Part shown: piece after piece, positions 54,995 through 64,000 of the stretch | Numbering within the stretch: the first letter of the stretch is position 1 | How the letters are laid out: each line of letters begins with the position of its first letter | Assembly: GCA_027596075.1 (NCBI GenBank) | Contig: JADGJC010000092.1 | Span: forward strand, 58,703 to 122,702 | Origin: Rhizophlyctis rosea | Lineage: Eukaryota; Chytridiomycota; Chytridiomycetes; Rhizophlyctidales; Rhizophlyctidaceae | DNA: 64,000 bases | Direction: 5' to 3' | Notes under the pieces: model-generated | What the model saw: only the letters and a program-made list of their open reading frames with translations | What the model was told of the DNA's origin: nothing | The model's database searches: none | Program-made: the position numbers and the translations under genes

Positions 54995-55640
54995 ACGTTT
55001 CGCAGAATTTTCTACGAGGGCAGCATTTACCGTTTCATATTCAAAATCAAACACCACCTAACCCGACGAACCACCAAAAGTTCTGTGAACGCAGAAGGTA
55101 AGTTTCCACAATCTGGCAAAACTAGCAACAATCCGACACCGAAGGCTCATCTACATATTATAAAATGGTGCGTCCTATCCACGTGATCGGAGATGAAAGT
55201 GCTGGAGACCGATACGTCAAGCCTGATTTAAGGGGTCTTTCTGGATCAAAGCTGATCAAGGGTGCATCGCTCATGGATGAAAGGCGGAAGGGGGAAAAAG
55301 ATATATTTCGTTTGCATCTATCATCTCATTTTTAAGCGGTAGCGAACCACAGCTCCATAGCCGCTTGGCGGCGGAGGAGGGATGTAATGAGAGGCAGGCT
55401 GGCAAAGCCAGTTCACCTCCCTTGTAATATATGATACTATTCAGATCTACCACCCCAACATCGACATGGACGGAAACGTCTGTCTCAACATCCTCCGCAA
55501 GAATTGGAACCCCGTTCTAAACATCACCTCCAACGTCATCACATCGCGATACCTCTTTCTGGAACCCCAAGCGCCCACGACCCGCTGAACAAGGAGGGCC
55601 GCAGAAGTCTTGCAGTCGAATCGGTGTCAGTTTGAGAATA
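54995..55640 (+). pseudogene. Decayed NEDD8-conjugating enzyme UBC12 copy
   Basis: UBC12 carries NEDD8 to cullins. The first block (about 55008-55100) reads FYEGSIYRFIFKI, then in a shifted frame DEPPKVL-stop-TQK (TGA where Cys is expected), matching the strand before the active site. After a candidate intron (55101 to about 55444) comes [20 protein letters not shown], then [12 protein letters not shown], the active-site block with the catalytic Cys in GNVCLNILR. Then YLFLEPQAP, and in other frames DPLNKE and EVLQSNRCQFE, ending near 55640. At least three frame changes and one stop. The N-terminal NEDD8-E1-binding region is not visible. Confidence 0.75.
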
Positions 55641-56815
55641 GTCGTAGTTTATCGGCGGGACCAGCTTTGATAATGTGACGAAATAAGAGGCCGGAAACGG
55701 GAAGTGGGAGCAAGGGTCCAGGGACGAGCGTGGCGGCGAGTATTTGTAAGTTATGTAGCTGCAAGGGAGTGGGGATGAAGAAGACATTGTGGCAAGAGAA
55801 GTTAGCATCGTGCCCAGACCCCCATGGCACCAACGCCATCAGCGGCAACACCAACAGCAAGCTCCGCAGCCGCAAACTCAGCATCGACACCAGACCAAGA
55901 GTACCCCCCGATGAGCGACGTGTTGGCAATTCACCATATCCGAAGCACTTTGTGTCTGTCCTCCTTGCATAGCCGTATGCTGGTGCTGCACAGGGGGAAG
56001 CATCATGACTTGTCATTTCCTCGCTCTCCTAAGAAGTCCATCATATCTCTGTCCCACATTGTGCTGTTGCAGGCCGACACGACGATTTTCGACGCACAGA
56101 TGATCGATGTCTGATGGGCGTCGAGTCCATTCATGGTGGTGGGGTCTGCGAGAGTTGTCACTTTGATCAGATGAAGGTTGACCCCAGCACCTGGCGACGA
56201 GGCCAGGGGCTAATGTAATGAGATGCGTACACACCTGCGAGGAGAAGAGCGAGTTGTTGCAGGTTATGGAGGGTCTTGGGAAGTCGGCATATGCCACTTC
56301 TTGGGAACAGCACTTCGATGCGGGTCGTGGGGAACTTGATTGCGCTGGATAATTCAGGAGATGGCTTGGACTCGCGATTCGTTTAGGTTGTTACTTTGCA
56401 ATTGTTCAGTTTGTTGCTATCAGTGTGCATTGATATTGAGTTTATACCCAGACCAACATTGCTGGGTACTATAGCGCAAAGGTTTTCAAGTCTATCTTGC
56501 AAGTGTCGAGGACGCGCGGAACAATGGAGAGAAGTGAAGAAGGCGCAAAAGAGGGAGAACAGTCTCAAAGGCACATTGTTAAAATGCGGGACGAATCAAC
56601 ATTTCACCATGTAGTACTTTTGAACGGTGTTCACGGGAACCGATTTATCCGCCTTTCCCTTTTTGAATTCACACAAGCTACATATGATGATCTGGATACA
56701 TCTCGATAAACCCCTATATTATACAGACTACCTAATACAATCATTCCGCCATTGCAATTTTTGCAAATGTTTTATAAGAACATCCCTCTACTGTCCGCAG
56801 CACCCTACCCGCCCT
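55641..56815. other. No supportable gene
   Basis: A minus-strand segment (about 56290-56020) reads LPKTLHNLQQLALLLAG and DRDMMDFLGERGNDK in different frames and may be another relic, but I cannot name it. Confidence 0.35.
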
Positions 56816-57688
56816 TCAAACCCCATGCGTAGGAACCGGATCCCTCTCCTCCCTCCCCAAACTCTCCCCCTCAAAGCCCCTCTGATACTCCTCCCAAAGC
56901 TCCTCAACCCCACACTCACACAAAAGCCTAAAAACCCCTTCATCCCATTCAACATCCTCCATAACTAAATTCAAACTCCGAACAAAGCCCTCCACCTTTT
57001 TAGTTTCCTCGATCCATTCTAAGAAATACCCAGTAGTGCTGTACCCATCGTCCCAATTGCCACCCTTACCGCGATGCCAGTGGGGTGGAGCCCATCCGGC
57101 TTTCAAGCGGATAAAGTCGGCAATACCTTCGATGAGCCCGCCAGGGCAAGAGCCGAGAGCGTTATGTTGCCATGCATGAACGGATTCATGCAGGATTACA
57201 CCGGTGATTTCATGATGGAGTGCAGGAACCCACGACAGATCTTCATCCACACCTCCCTTACCAGCTTTCGGGCCGGCGGTGTTCCGAATGTGACGAGTGG
57301 ATAGGTGGATTTGTTTGCCTTTACCGGTTTCAGCGGGGTTGGCGGGGTCGGGATCGGCGTCGGAGCAGTACGCTACGCCTTCCATGTCGCGGATGACGAG
57401 GCGGATGAAGGAGACGTGGGTGGGGGCGTGTTGGGGTTGGGCGTAGAGGGATTGGAGGACGGTGGTTGTTATGGTGCGGAGCCAGGGGAGGGGTTCGGGG
57501 ACTGCGGTTGTGAAGAGGGTGCCGTTGGGGGAGTGGTCTAGGGTTTTGATTATGAGGGTGGGTTGGGGCCAGGGGACGGGGGCCGCGGTTGGGGTTGGGG
57601 TGGAGGGGTTGGGTTCAGGAGGTGACGAGGTTTGAGTGCTATTGGTGGAGGGTGAGTCGACGAGGATGTAGTCGGACAATTCTGGCAT
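56816..57688 (-). CDS. Basic secretory protein (BSP)-family metallopeptidase-like, single exon
   Basis: From ATG 57688 (MPELSDYILVDSPS) the frame runs 290 residues to TGA. After a Pro/Ser/Thr-rich first 45 residues comes the BSP domain: TLIIKTLDHSPNGTLFT, VSFIRLVIRDMEGVAYC, IHLSTRHIRN. Next is the zinc-binding helix GVILHESVHAWQ (HExxH), then GGLIEGIADFIRLKAGWAPP, GNWDDGYSTTGYFLEWIEE and FVRSLNLVM. These match the plant/fungal basic-secretory-protein peptidase family. An upstream in-frame start (57820) exists, but the extra 44 residues are not protein-like. Unlike plant BSPs there is no evident signal peptide, so the protein may be cytosolic or use another route. Substrate unknown. Confidence 0.85.
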   Translation of the reverse strand: MPELSDYILVDSPSTNSTQTSSPPEPNPSTPTPTAAPVPWPQPTLIIKTLDHSPNGTLFTTAVPEPLPWLRTITTTVLQSLYAQPQHAPTHVSFIRLVIRDMEGVAYCSDADPDPANPAETGKGKQIHLSTRHIRNTAGPKAGKGGVDEDLSWVPALHHEITGVILHESVHAWQHNALGSCPGGLIEGIADFIRLKAGWAPPHWHRGKGGNWDDGYSTTGYFLEWIEETKKVEGFVRSLNLVMEDVEWDEGVFRLLCECGVEELWEEYQRGFEGESLGREERDPVPTHGV

Positions 57689-58673
57689 TGAGGTTAGGTG
57701 AGGTTCCAAATACTGCAATTGGTGCATATCGGATTTAGTCTTGATATTAACAAAATAAGACAAGACTACTATATGGAAATGTTTGAACGTGACCAAACCG
57801 TCGTCCCATACAACTAACAAAATCTCAAAAAAGCCCTTCCTTCCTGTCCCCTTCCGACTGCCACATCATCATGACACACATAACGCCCTTCACCAAACCA
57901 CAAGGTCCTTCCGCCTTCTACCAGCCTTACTCACCGACAACACAGCAAAAGCATGCACCCTCTCAACACCTCCAAACACCTTCCTCAATTTCTCATCACA
58001 GGTAATGAACGGCATCTCTATGAGCGCTTTGGCTTTAGCGTAGGCGTAGATGCAGGAGAGTACACCAGTGCGGGAAATTGGATGGGAGATGCCAATAAGT
58101 TCCGTTACCTCGGGGGAGGGGCGGAGCGGAGTGTCCTTTGAAAAAGAAATTGGTGAATAAGAGTGCAGGTGTCATTCGTAGGTTGGCACTGCGCGTTCCG
58201 CTGGGGTTTACGCAATAGCCAGATCCGCTGCGGATTTCCCGGGACCAGTGTGGCCGGTAAACTTACCATATCGGGAGCCATGAGAGTTGAGGTATGAGAA
58301 TGCAAGTGGGAGTTGGCTGATGATATAGTCGTGGAGCTGCGTGGAAGAGTTGATGTGAGAGAGAGTCTCTTTGAATGAAATGCGGAGGACACCGAAATTT
58401 GTCGTGTTCACGAAAAGCTGATACCGGTGTGCGGTGGGGAACCGCTGGAGTCTGGACTGCACTGGGTGCACCTGTTGGCGGTGGCTTTGAAGGAAACGCC
58501 CTCAACAAGGGTCCCTCTCCGCTTCTCCTCCACTTCCTTCCCACACATTTGCTTCCCCACCCGCCGCAACTTCAAAATGGCTTCTCACTCCTTTGCCATT
58601 CTCTGCAACTCCCTTCTTTTGGAATCATAACAAAAGGTCGTCGACGCGACTTGTAAAGTCAAGTAGTCTCAAG
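57689..58673. other. Unassigned; coding-like minus-strand frame near 58208-58471
   Basis: The minus frame reads LFVNTTNFGVLRISFKETLS and LHDYIISQLPLAFSYLNSHG, which looks like genuine protein, possibly a relic exon. I do not recognise it. Nothing else supportable. Confidence 0.3.
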
Positions 58674-59388
58674 ATGGCTAGCCCACTACCAGCCAAAACG
58701 ATGCTCAAAGTCGCGCGTCTCGGCAGTCCTTACACCAGTCGCAAGTTCCGTCGCACCCGCAAAGGATACGCAAAGCTCGTCATCTTACGCGACGTGGCAT
58801 TGGCTGAGGCAGGCTGGCGACACCATGAACAGGCTGGACTGGTGCTCAATGACCGTTCAGGGACGCGACTGGGATTACTGAGAAACAAGGTAGGGACCAA
58901 GTTGCACGATGTTGTTGGGGAGTTGCACAATGCTTTTGGAAGTCGCCAGGAACTTGCAAAAATTGGGGATATGGAAGCACAGAAGGAAACAAGATTAGGA
59001 CGACAACCGCGGACATCTTGGACAATGCGTTACATATCGTCTTTTGACACCCAACTGACACTGAGTCGCTGTTTGTTTATTTACATAGTCAAGGGCAAAG
59101 CACAAGCGACCGAAGGTCAAGCCGAACAGGAAGCTACCAAGACTCAAGGTCTGTTTCTTTCGTTACCTAAGTCCTTTACAAGAATCCTACCTTTCATACT
59201 CCCAACCACATCTCCATCAATTTCCACCAAGAGCCAAAGTCGACCCAAACCAAGGCACCATCCGGGGCTGGTTCAAAAATCACCTCGACTCCATGTTCGG
59301 CAAAAAGGCCGAGGGGCGCACGTCGAACGTGATAAGGCTGAAGTCAACGAGGAGCTCAACAAGTGAAGGCGGGGTACCGTGGTCGTGA
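58674..59388 (+). CDS. Unidentified basic protein, copy 1 of a duplicated pair
   Basis: ATG 58674 opens MASPLPAKTMLKVARLGS. Two readings are possible. Spliced (58674-58889 joined to 59089-59388, intron 199 nt ending in a pyrimidine-rich tract and TAG) it gives 171 residues with a very basic second exon (KHKRPKVKPNRKLPRLKV, GWFKNHLDSMFGKKAEG). Unspliced, the frame runs to 59366 (230 residues). The spliced reading is preferred because the block RKLPRxKVxFFRYL is shared with copy 2 (62540-63574) at the same place after the same intron. No known domain; no signal peptide. Sequence between exon 1 and exon 2 is also similar to copy 2, so the duplication is at DNA level. Confidence 0.5.
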
Positions 59389-60690
59389 GTCTAGCGGTCG
59401 TTCGCGGAAGCGGGTGATGTCAAAGCGATCACGAATGGAGAATCATCAAACGGTTCTCCGGATATCCGAGATCTCGCAGCTGTAGCTGACGATGTTGAGG
59501 CACTAGCTAGAAGGTTGGCACGAGGAAGTGAGTATAGTTACGCATTGATTTCGCTGTATCAACGAGCGGTCGTAGCAGGGCCAGAATGCCTGTTTTATTT
59601 ACATTTCCACGATTATGGACACGGGCATCCACGCCAGTATCCCATCTGGACTCAAAACGCAATCTTGAGATGATCGGACATACGTCGAGCTGACTCACCT
59701 TTTTATAAGCCCCAACGCACATGCAGGCTTCACTCAAAAACAACTGGAAGAGCTTCTTAAACGAACATCCGCCTTCACTGTCAAATTCCGCCAATCCGTA
59801 ATGACCTGCAATGCAATACAAGGACGAGCAGGACGATGTGGAGTTATGGCTGGCTCGACAATGAAAATATGGGAGACGGCGATTGGCGGGAAGAGGAGTA
59901 TGTGTTTTGGCTTGGCTTTAATATTTACATTACACGAGAGCGTTACTTTTGCTTGACTTGCTGGCATTCGAGCTTACGGTCGAATGTGCCATTGCATATG
60001 CAACCCTCAAGCAGAGGTAAATGTACTTGACAAAATTACACCAGCGATCGTGACTGACGCTGGGGAACATTCCTATCTTGATGTCAACAGACTCAAACGG
60101 CAATATCTGAATCTGAACGCGTGGTAGAGGATTCAGATTACTTGCTGCCGTTTTGGTGATGACAAAGGTGGCGGCTGCTTTGCGATGGGAGTCAAATTCG
60201 ACAGGGTACGTATGCCGCAGTTGTTGTCCATTGCCTCAAACCCCCCAGCAATGATCTGACGGCAAAACGTCAAGAATACGGAGCGCATGTGCAAACATTG
60301 AAAGCTCTGTGGGAGCTGAAGAAGAATCAGCCGACAGGGCTCCCACATTCATGCCCGCGTTCCAATTATCTCTTCGTTTGGCTATCATGTAAGAGCCACA
60401 GGTGCATTTCTATAGCCAACAACATACAACGTTTGTGTTTAAATCCATCACTGACAGACAAACCGAAATACAACCACCCACAATTTACAAATTCTCCGCC
60501 CTCGGACCGAATCAGCCTCATCGCGCACACTTTGCTGCCCGTTCCTAGTCTGCTTTTGACCTCCAATGGCTCTTGTCGCGGTATCGATTGTCGGAATCTG
60601 TTTTCGGCTCCTGCGACATGTTGATGGGTAGGTGTTGATTGAGAAGTGAAGTCAGCGGTGCAGTGTGGGGAGATGTGTTGAGGTTGAATG
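59389..60690. other. No supportable gene
   Basis: Fragments such as FTQKQLEELLKRTSAFTVKF (about 59730) and VTDAGEHSYLDVNRLKRQY (about 60050) look coding-like but are short and unconnected. Confidence 0.35.
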
Positions 60691-60930
60691 GACATTGACC
60701 AGCGAAGCGTGGCAGAGCAATGTGCGGAGCGCTATGACCAGCGATGCTGGGCTCAGATGGTTAAGGGCGTTGTGCCCAGCGAAGCTGAATTGATGAGCGC
60801 GAAGCGCCTGAGCTGTGTAGTGCGCGGAGGGCGTAGTTTAGCAGCGAGTTGCCTGTCAGGCGAACAGCTGGGGCTGGATGGGTTGACAGGTCATGCTGTG
60901 GCCTGCGTGCGAGGGAGACTGCACGATCCC
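60691..60930 (+). repeat. Cluster of short GC-rich hairpins with GCGAAGC cores
   Basis: Within 240 bp are CCAGC-GAT-GCTGG, CAGC-GAA-GCTG, GCGC-GAA-GCGC and GCCTG-T-CAGGC. GCGAAGC occurs three times, a sequence known to form unusually stable mini-hairpins. An open frame (60688-60945) crosses the cluster without known motifs. Confidence 0.5.
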
Positions 60931-61324
60931 CTGACACCACTCTAACCTCTACTCGCCTCCTCACAACACAGCCTCCACATTCATACACCCACCTCCTTCT
61001 TCATGACCAACCTCCTCTATCTCCCGTTACTGCGTCCCCGTAACCCTAATATGCCGCGGTACCCCCCGCCATGAACAAACCATGATCGAAAAATCGCGGT
61101 GTTGAAGTGGGGTCCCGACGCCATATCGACGAGCGTGTGGACGGGTGTGCCGATAAGGGAGGTGATGTTGAAGAGGGCGGGGATGAAGATTCAGCAGGAG
61201 GGAGTATGGGATGTATTGGGTGCAGACTGAGGGGGGATTCGCTGCGTATAGGTGGGTTTTTATGTTCCTTTATGCGACCTACATTTTACATATCCGTACT
61301 GCCAATGTATTGACAAAAAAACAT
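60931..61324. other. No supportable gene
   Basis: Short frames only; may include more nitrate-reductase relic in unrecognisable form. Confidence 0.4.
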
Positions 61325-61560
61325 CACAGAAATCTGCGGCACCTGCATACAACTCTCCTGCATCATGGACCGACATGATGCTAGCCTGCGCCATGAACGA
61401 CAAAGCCCTCTCCCCCCGGACCACGGCTTCTCCCTCCGCGTCATGCTCCCCGGCTACATCGGCGGACGAATGGTAGAATGGCTAAACCAAATCACCATAG
61501 TCGACACCGAATCCTCCCACCTCTACGACTTAACCGATGACCGCGTCCTCCCTCCAACAC
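61325..61560 (+). pseudogene. Nitrate reductase (molybdopterin domain) fragment
   Basis: Assimilatory nitrate reductase reduces nitrate in the cytosol. Two adjacent frames give WTDMMLACAMNDKALSP, then PDHGFSLRVMLPGYIGGRMV, EWLNQITIVDTESSHLY and DRVLPP. These are collinear with the Mo-domain segment of eukaryotic nitrate reductases (AYxMNGxxLxPDHGxPxR, PGYIGGRxVKWL, ESxxxY, RVLPP). The frame changes by one base between ALSP and PDHG (about 61418). No other domains (dimerisation, cytochrome b5, FAD/NAD) are recognisable up or downstream, so this is an isolated remnant. Confidence 0.65.
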
Positions 61561-62539
61561 CCCATCGCCCCCTACATCAGTCCGCAGTTGGCGTGGCTTT
61601 GGGCATCGTATGCGGGAGGAGTCAGGGACTTCAAACGGATCGCAGGTGGGGTAGACGGGTGGCTTTTCGCGGGGAGGAAATACGGAATAGCCTTGCTTTT
61701 GGCGTCTCTGAACCAGGGTACGGACGTTGTTCGGTGAGCGATATCGAAGGGGTGCTGTTGGGAGTGCTACGTCGGGGTTGGAGCAAAGATCGAGTCATGG
61801 GCACGTTGAAGGCGGCGGCGGATTTTGGCGGTGGGAAAATGCGTGTGACTTTATTTATGAATCCCCTGAGAAATATGTCATGGATGGCGGGCATTTTGGA
61901 GACGGTCTCAGTAACCTTCGAAAGCGATCCAGTCTCGGAGAGAATGGGTTTGGAAAGTTAGTTACTCGTTGGCGACGCCGATCGAAAGGCGTTCTCGAGC
62001 TCGTAACGCCTTCCAAACGGGGCACCGCTTTTGAGGGCTATTGAGCGCGGAAACACTGGAATCGTCATGTACAGTCTGGAGAGGGTGTCAGTCGCCGTTG
62101 TTACCCTTTTTGGCTTGCTGCGAAGTTAGGGAACTCCCAAGCTGATGTGGCATCTTCTCGTACTCTGTTGGAATTGGGCGGGAAAGTTTGGGTTGAACGC
62201 TCTTTTCATTGCGATCGAAAATAGTAATGCAACGATGATGGAAGTGGGTCTTAAAGGCGATGGGAAAGGACGTGGACGAAAGCTTGTTTTGTGAAGGTTG
62301 AGCAGGTGGGTTTTTTGAGAGGTTTTGTGGTATGCGGTGATAGGGGGAGGGAAGGAGGGGCAAGCATCAAAGGGGGGAAGCATCAGTATAGTTGGGGAGG
62401 GGGGTTGAGTCGTGAGCGTCAGTGAATCGAACAGATCTTTGCGTCAGCACGCTGCAATAATCATAGCTTGGGCTTTTGAAAAGGACATTATGGCCTATCG
62501 TTTATCCAATTAATATGATATTCATTAACAATCCTCACA
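61561..62539. other. No supportable gene
   Basis: Frames of 60-200 residues on both strands. Possibly the decayed continuation of the nitrate-reductase locus. Nothing recognised. Confidence 0.35.
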
Positions 62540-63574
62540 AACACACACCCTAGATTACGATCGCTTCATCCCGACCACCGAATCTATGGAAGGCGCCGTA
62601 CCTCAACTACAAAGTCCAAGACCAGGCCGTCTGCTTCAACCGCAACGCTACCTCGACCAAAAAGTCTCTCCTCCATTTAGAGAAAACCTCGCTAACGTCT
62701 GTGGAGTCTCGCCGCGGTGCCAAAGAGATGTAGGAGACGCGACCGAGAAACAAGGTAAGGGCCCAGTTGCAGGGTGTACATGAGGAATGGCGCAATATCT
62801 TTGGATGTCGGCGGGGAGGTGCGGATTTTTAGAATGTAGAAGCATAGAAGGCAGGAAGTTCAGAGGACGCGCCATCGAAGGCATTTGTGGACTCAACGTG
62901 GGAGTGTTGGACAACGCGTTACGTATAAACGGTTGATACTCGATTGACACTGACTCGCTTTTGTGTTTATTTACGATAGTCGACGAAGCACAAGGGACAC
63001 CGAAGGCTGAGCCGGACAGGAAGCTACCAAGACCCAAGGTCTGGTTCTTTCGATACCTGGATCGTATATACGTTCCTAACTTTCATACTCACACCATATC
63101 TCTTATATTTCTACTGACAGTCAGAGTCGATGCGAAGCGAGGCATCATCCGGGGCCTGGTTCGAAGATTGTAGCTGATATTTCCGACGTACTGTCATCAC
63201 CGTCAAAAGTTCGAACAACCTCTTCGTTCTCATCCTCCTTATCCGTTGAATCTTCGTCAACGTCAACATCTCCCGTATCTGACTCCGACTCGTCTTCCTT
63301 TTCGTTGCCTACGTTTTCTCCTGCTCAGCTGTTGCAGCCGGAACTGGGTAGAACGGGAAAGGGTTCGAAGAGGACTAGGTCGTGGGATGATGGGAGTGGG
63401 CGGAAGAGGATTAGTACGCAGGGTATTTTGGGATTTCGGATTTTGAGTGTTGGTGATGGGAGGGAAAGGGGTTGTTGCGACGTGGATATTTGTTTTCGTT
63501 TTGGGAATGGGTTGTTTGTTGGGGAGGTTTTGGAGGTGGGTTCAACGTTTTGGTTGGTGGGTTTTGTCCATTGA
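62540..63574 (+). pseudogene. Unidentified protein, copy 2 of a duplicated pair
   Basis: Exon-like sequence to about 62755 (MEGAVPQLQSPRPGRLLQPQ, then RYLDQKVSPPF) is followed by an intron-like stretch ending in the same T-rich tract plus TAG as copy 1. Then comes VDEAQGTPKAEPDRKLPRPK followed by VWFFRYLDRIYVPNF. The frame stops at 63173, but a Ser-rich frame continues beyond (SSPSKVRTTSSFSSSLSVES, then SDSDSSSFSLP and LLQPELGRTGKGSKRTRSWD) to 63574. Similarity to 58674-59388 covers exon 1 end, intron and exon 2. The copies differ by indels that change frame, so this copy is probably broken, or the two diverged by alternative frames. Family unknown. Confidence 0.4.
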
Positions 63575-64000
63575 AGGCGTTTTTGTCTGTATAGAAGAGG
63601 GAACCGGGGAAAAGACTGTGTCTTGTCGATGTGAAGCTGATCCCGTAACCACGAACAAACCCATCCTCGAATCCCCGCACGTGTACTGCGGGTGTGCGGG
63701 GTCCATCATGCAGGAGGAGTTTCATAGGTTTACGGGGCTTTTGGGGGGCGTTTTATGAGTGGGAGATGGGGAGGGGGGAGGACGAAGGCGGGAGGAGCGA
63801 ATTGGAGGAAGGATGGGACGGAGCGGCTAGGATACGGTATGTGGAGGTTGGTGAGGCGGGGGGGTTGGAGTTGTTTGTGTTCTGATGTGGGCGATTGATG
63901 ATGGGGTGGATGAGTGTAGGTATCTTGGGGCTGGTGAGTGTGTTTCTTTTCCCATTTCGGATGAAGTACGGATTGGGGATGGTGTGTGGTTAGAGGGAAG
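63575..64000. other. No supportable gene at the window's right end
   Basis: G-rich plus strand with short frames (for example 63694-63885). A gene could continue past the window edge. Confidence 0.35.

Overview
The window is nuclear DNA from a fungus with intron-rich genes. Introns are short (about 50-130 nt, GT-AG) and intergenic spaces are long. I read the organism as a flagellated (chytrid-type) fungus, which is an inference. The support is an intact FANK1-like gene (fibronectin III plus ankyrin repeats, a family tied to cilia and flagella), Crinkler-like and PD-(D/E)XK genes of the kind seen in chytrids, and typical fungal families (beta-flanking protein, HNH_2 protein, basic secretory peptidase). 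TAA, TAG and TGA are all used as stops by intact genes.

The window mixes two kinds of locus. Intact genes with clean splice sites, left to right, are: a secreted Ser/Thr-rich surface protein (4057-5304, -); a PD-(D/E)XK-like protein (10502-11941, +); an in-frame fusion of 5-formyltetrahydrofolate cyclo-ligase with uroporphyrinogen-III synthase (12279-14205, -); a glycine-rich beta-flanking-type protein (15939-17444, -); an HNH protein (17906-19019, +); an I78-type inhibitor (26100-26460, +); a twin-CX9C protein (31408-31866, +); a PH-domain protein (32290-35103, +); a FANK1-like protein (36012-37477, +); a C-type-lectin/carboxylesterase (40916-43088, -); a short-chain dehydrogenase (44161-45360, +); a PIN-like protein (46156-47517, +); an F-box protein (52329-53633, +); and a basic-secretory-protein peptidase (56816-57688, -).

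Between these lie decayed copies of genes that are normally conserved or essential: coatomer beta' (1-1690), a B-type cyclin (2352-3070), polo-like kinase (50840-51600, -), UBC12 (54995-55640), muskelin (23745-23925), GATD1-like (22443-22733, -), nitrate reductase (61325-61560), TPR (27728-28377, -) and two F-box/LRR paralogs. They keep recognisable exons and often introns but carry frameshifts, in-frame stops and missing segments, so they look like DNA-level duplicates that decayed, not retrocopies. The intact functional copies are presumably elsewhere.

The most interesting signals are: (i) a 96-bp ungapped element, about 85% identical, 226-261 bp upstream of two unrelated nuclease-fold genes (PD-(D/E)XK and PIN); (ii) the folate/heme fusion gene; (iii) four hairpins with a conserved loop and differing, still-paired stems at 54211-54400; and (iv) a Crinkler-like PD-(D/E)XK pseudogene plus an unidentified duplicated gene pair at the right end. 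No rRNA, CRISPR, complete tRNA or complete transposon was found.
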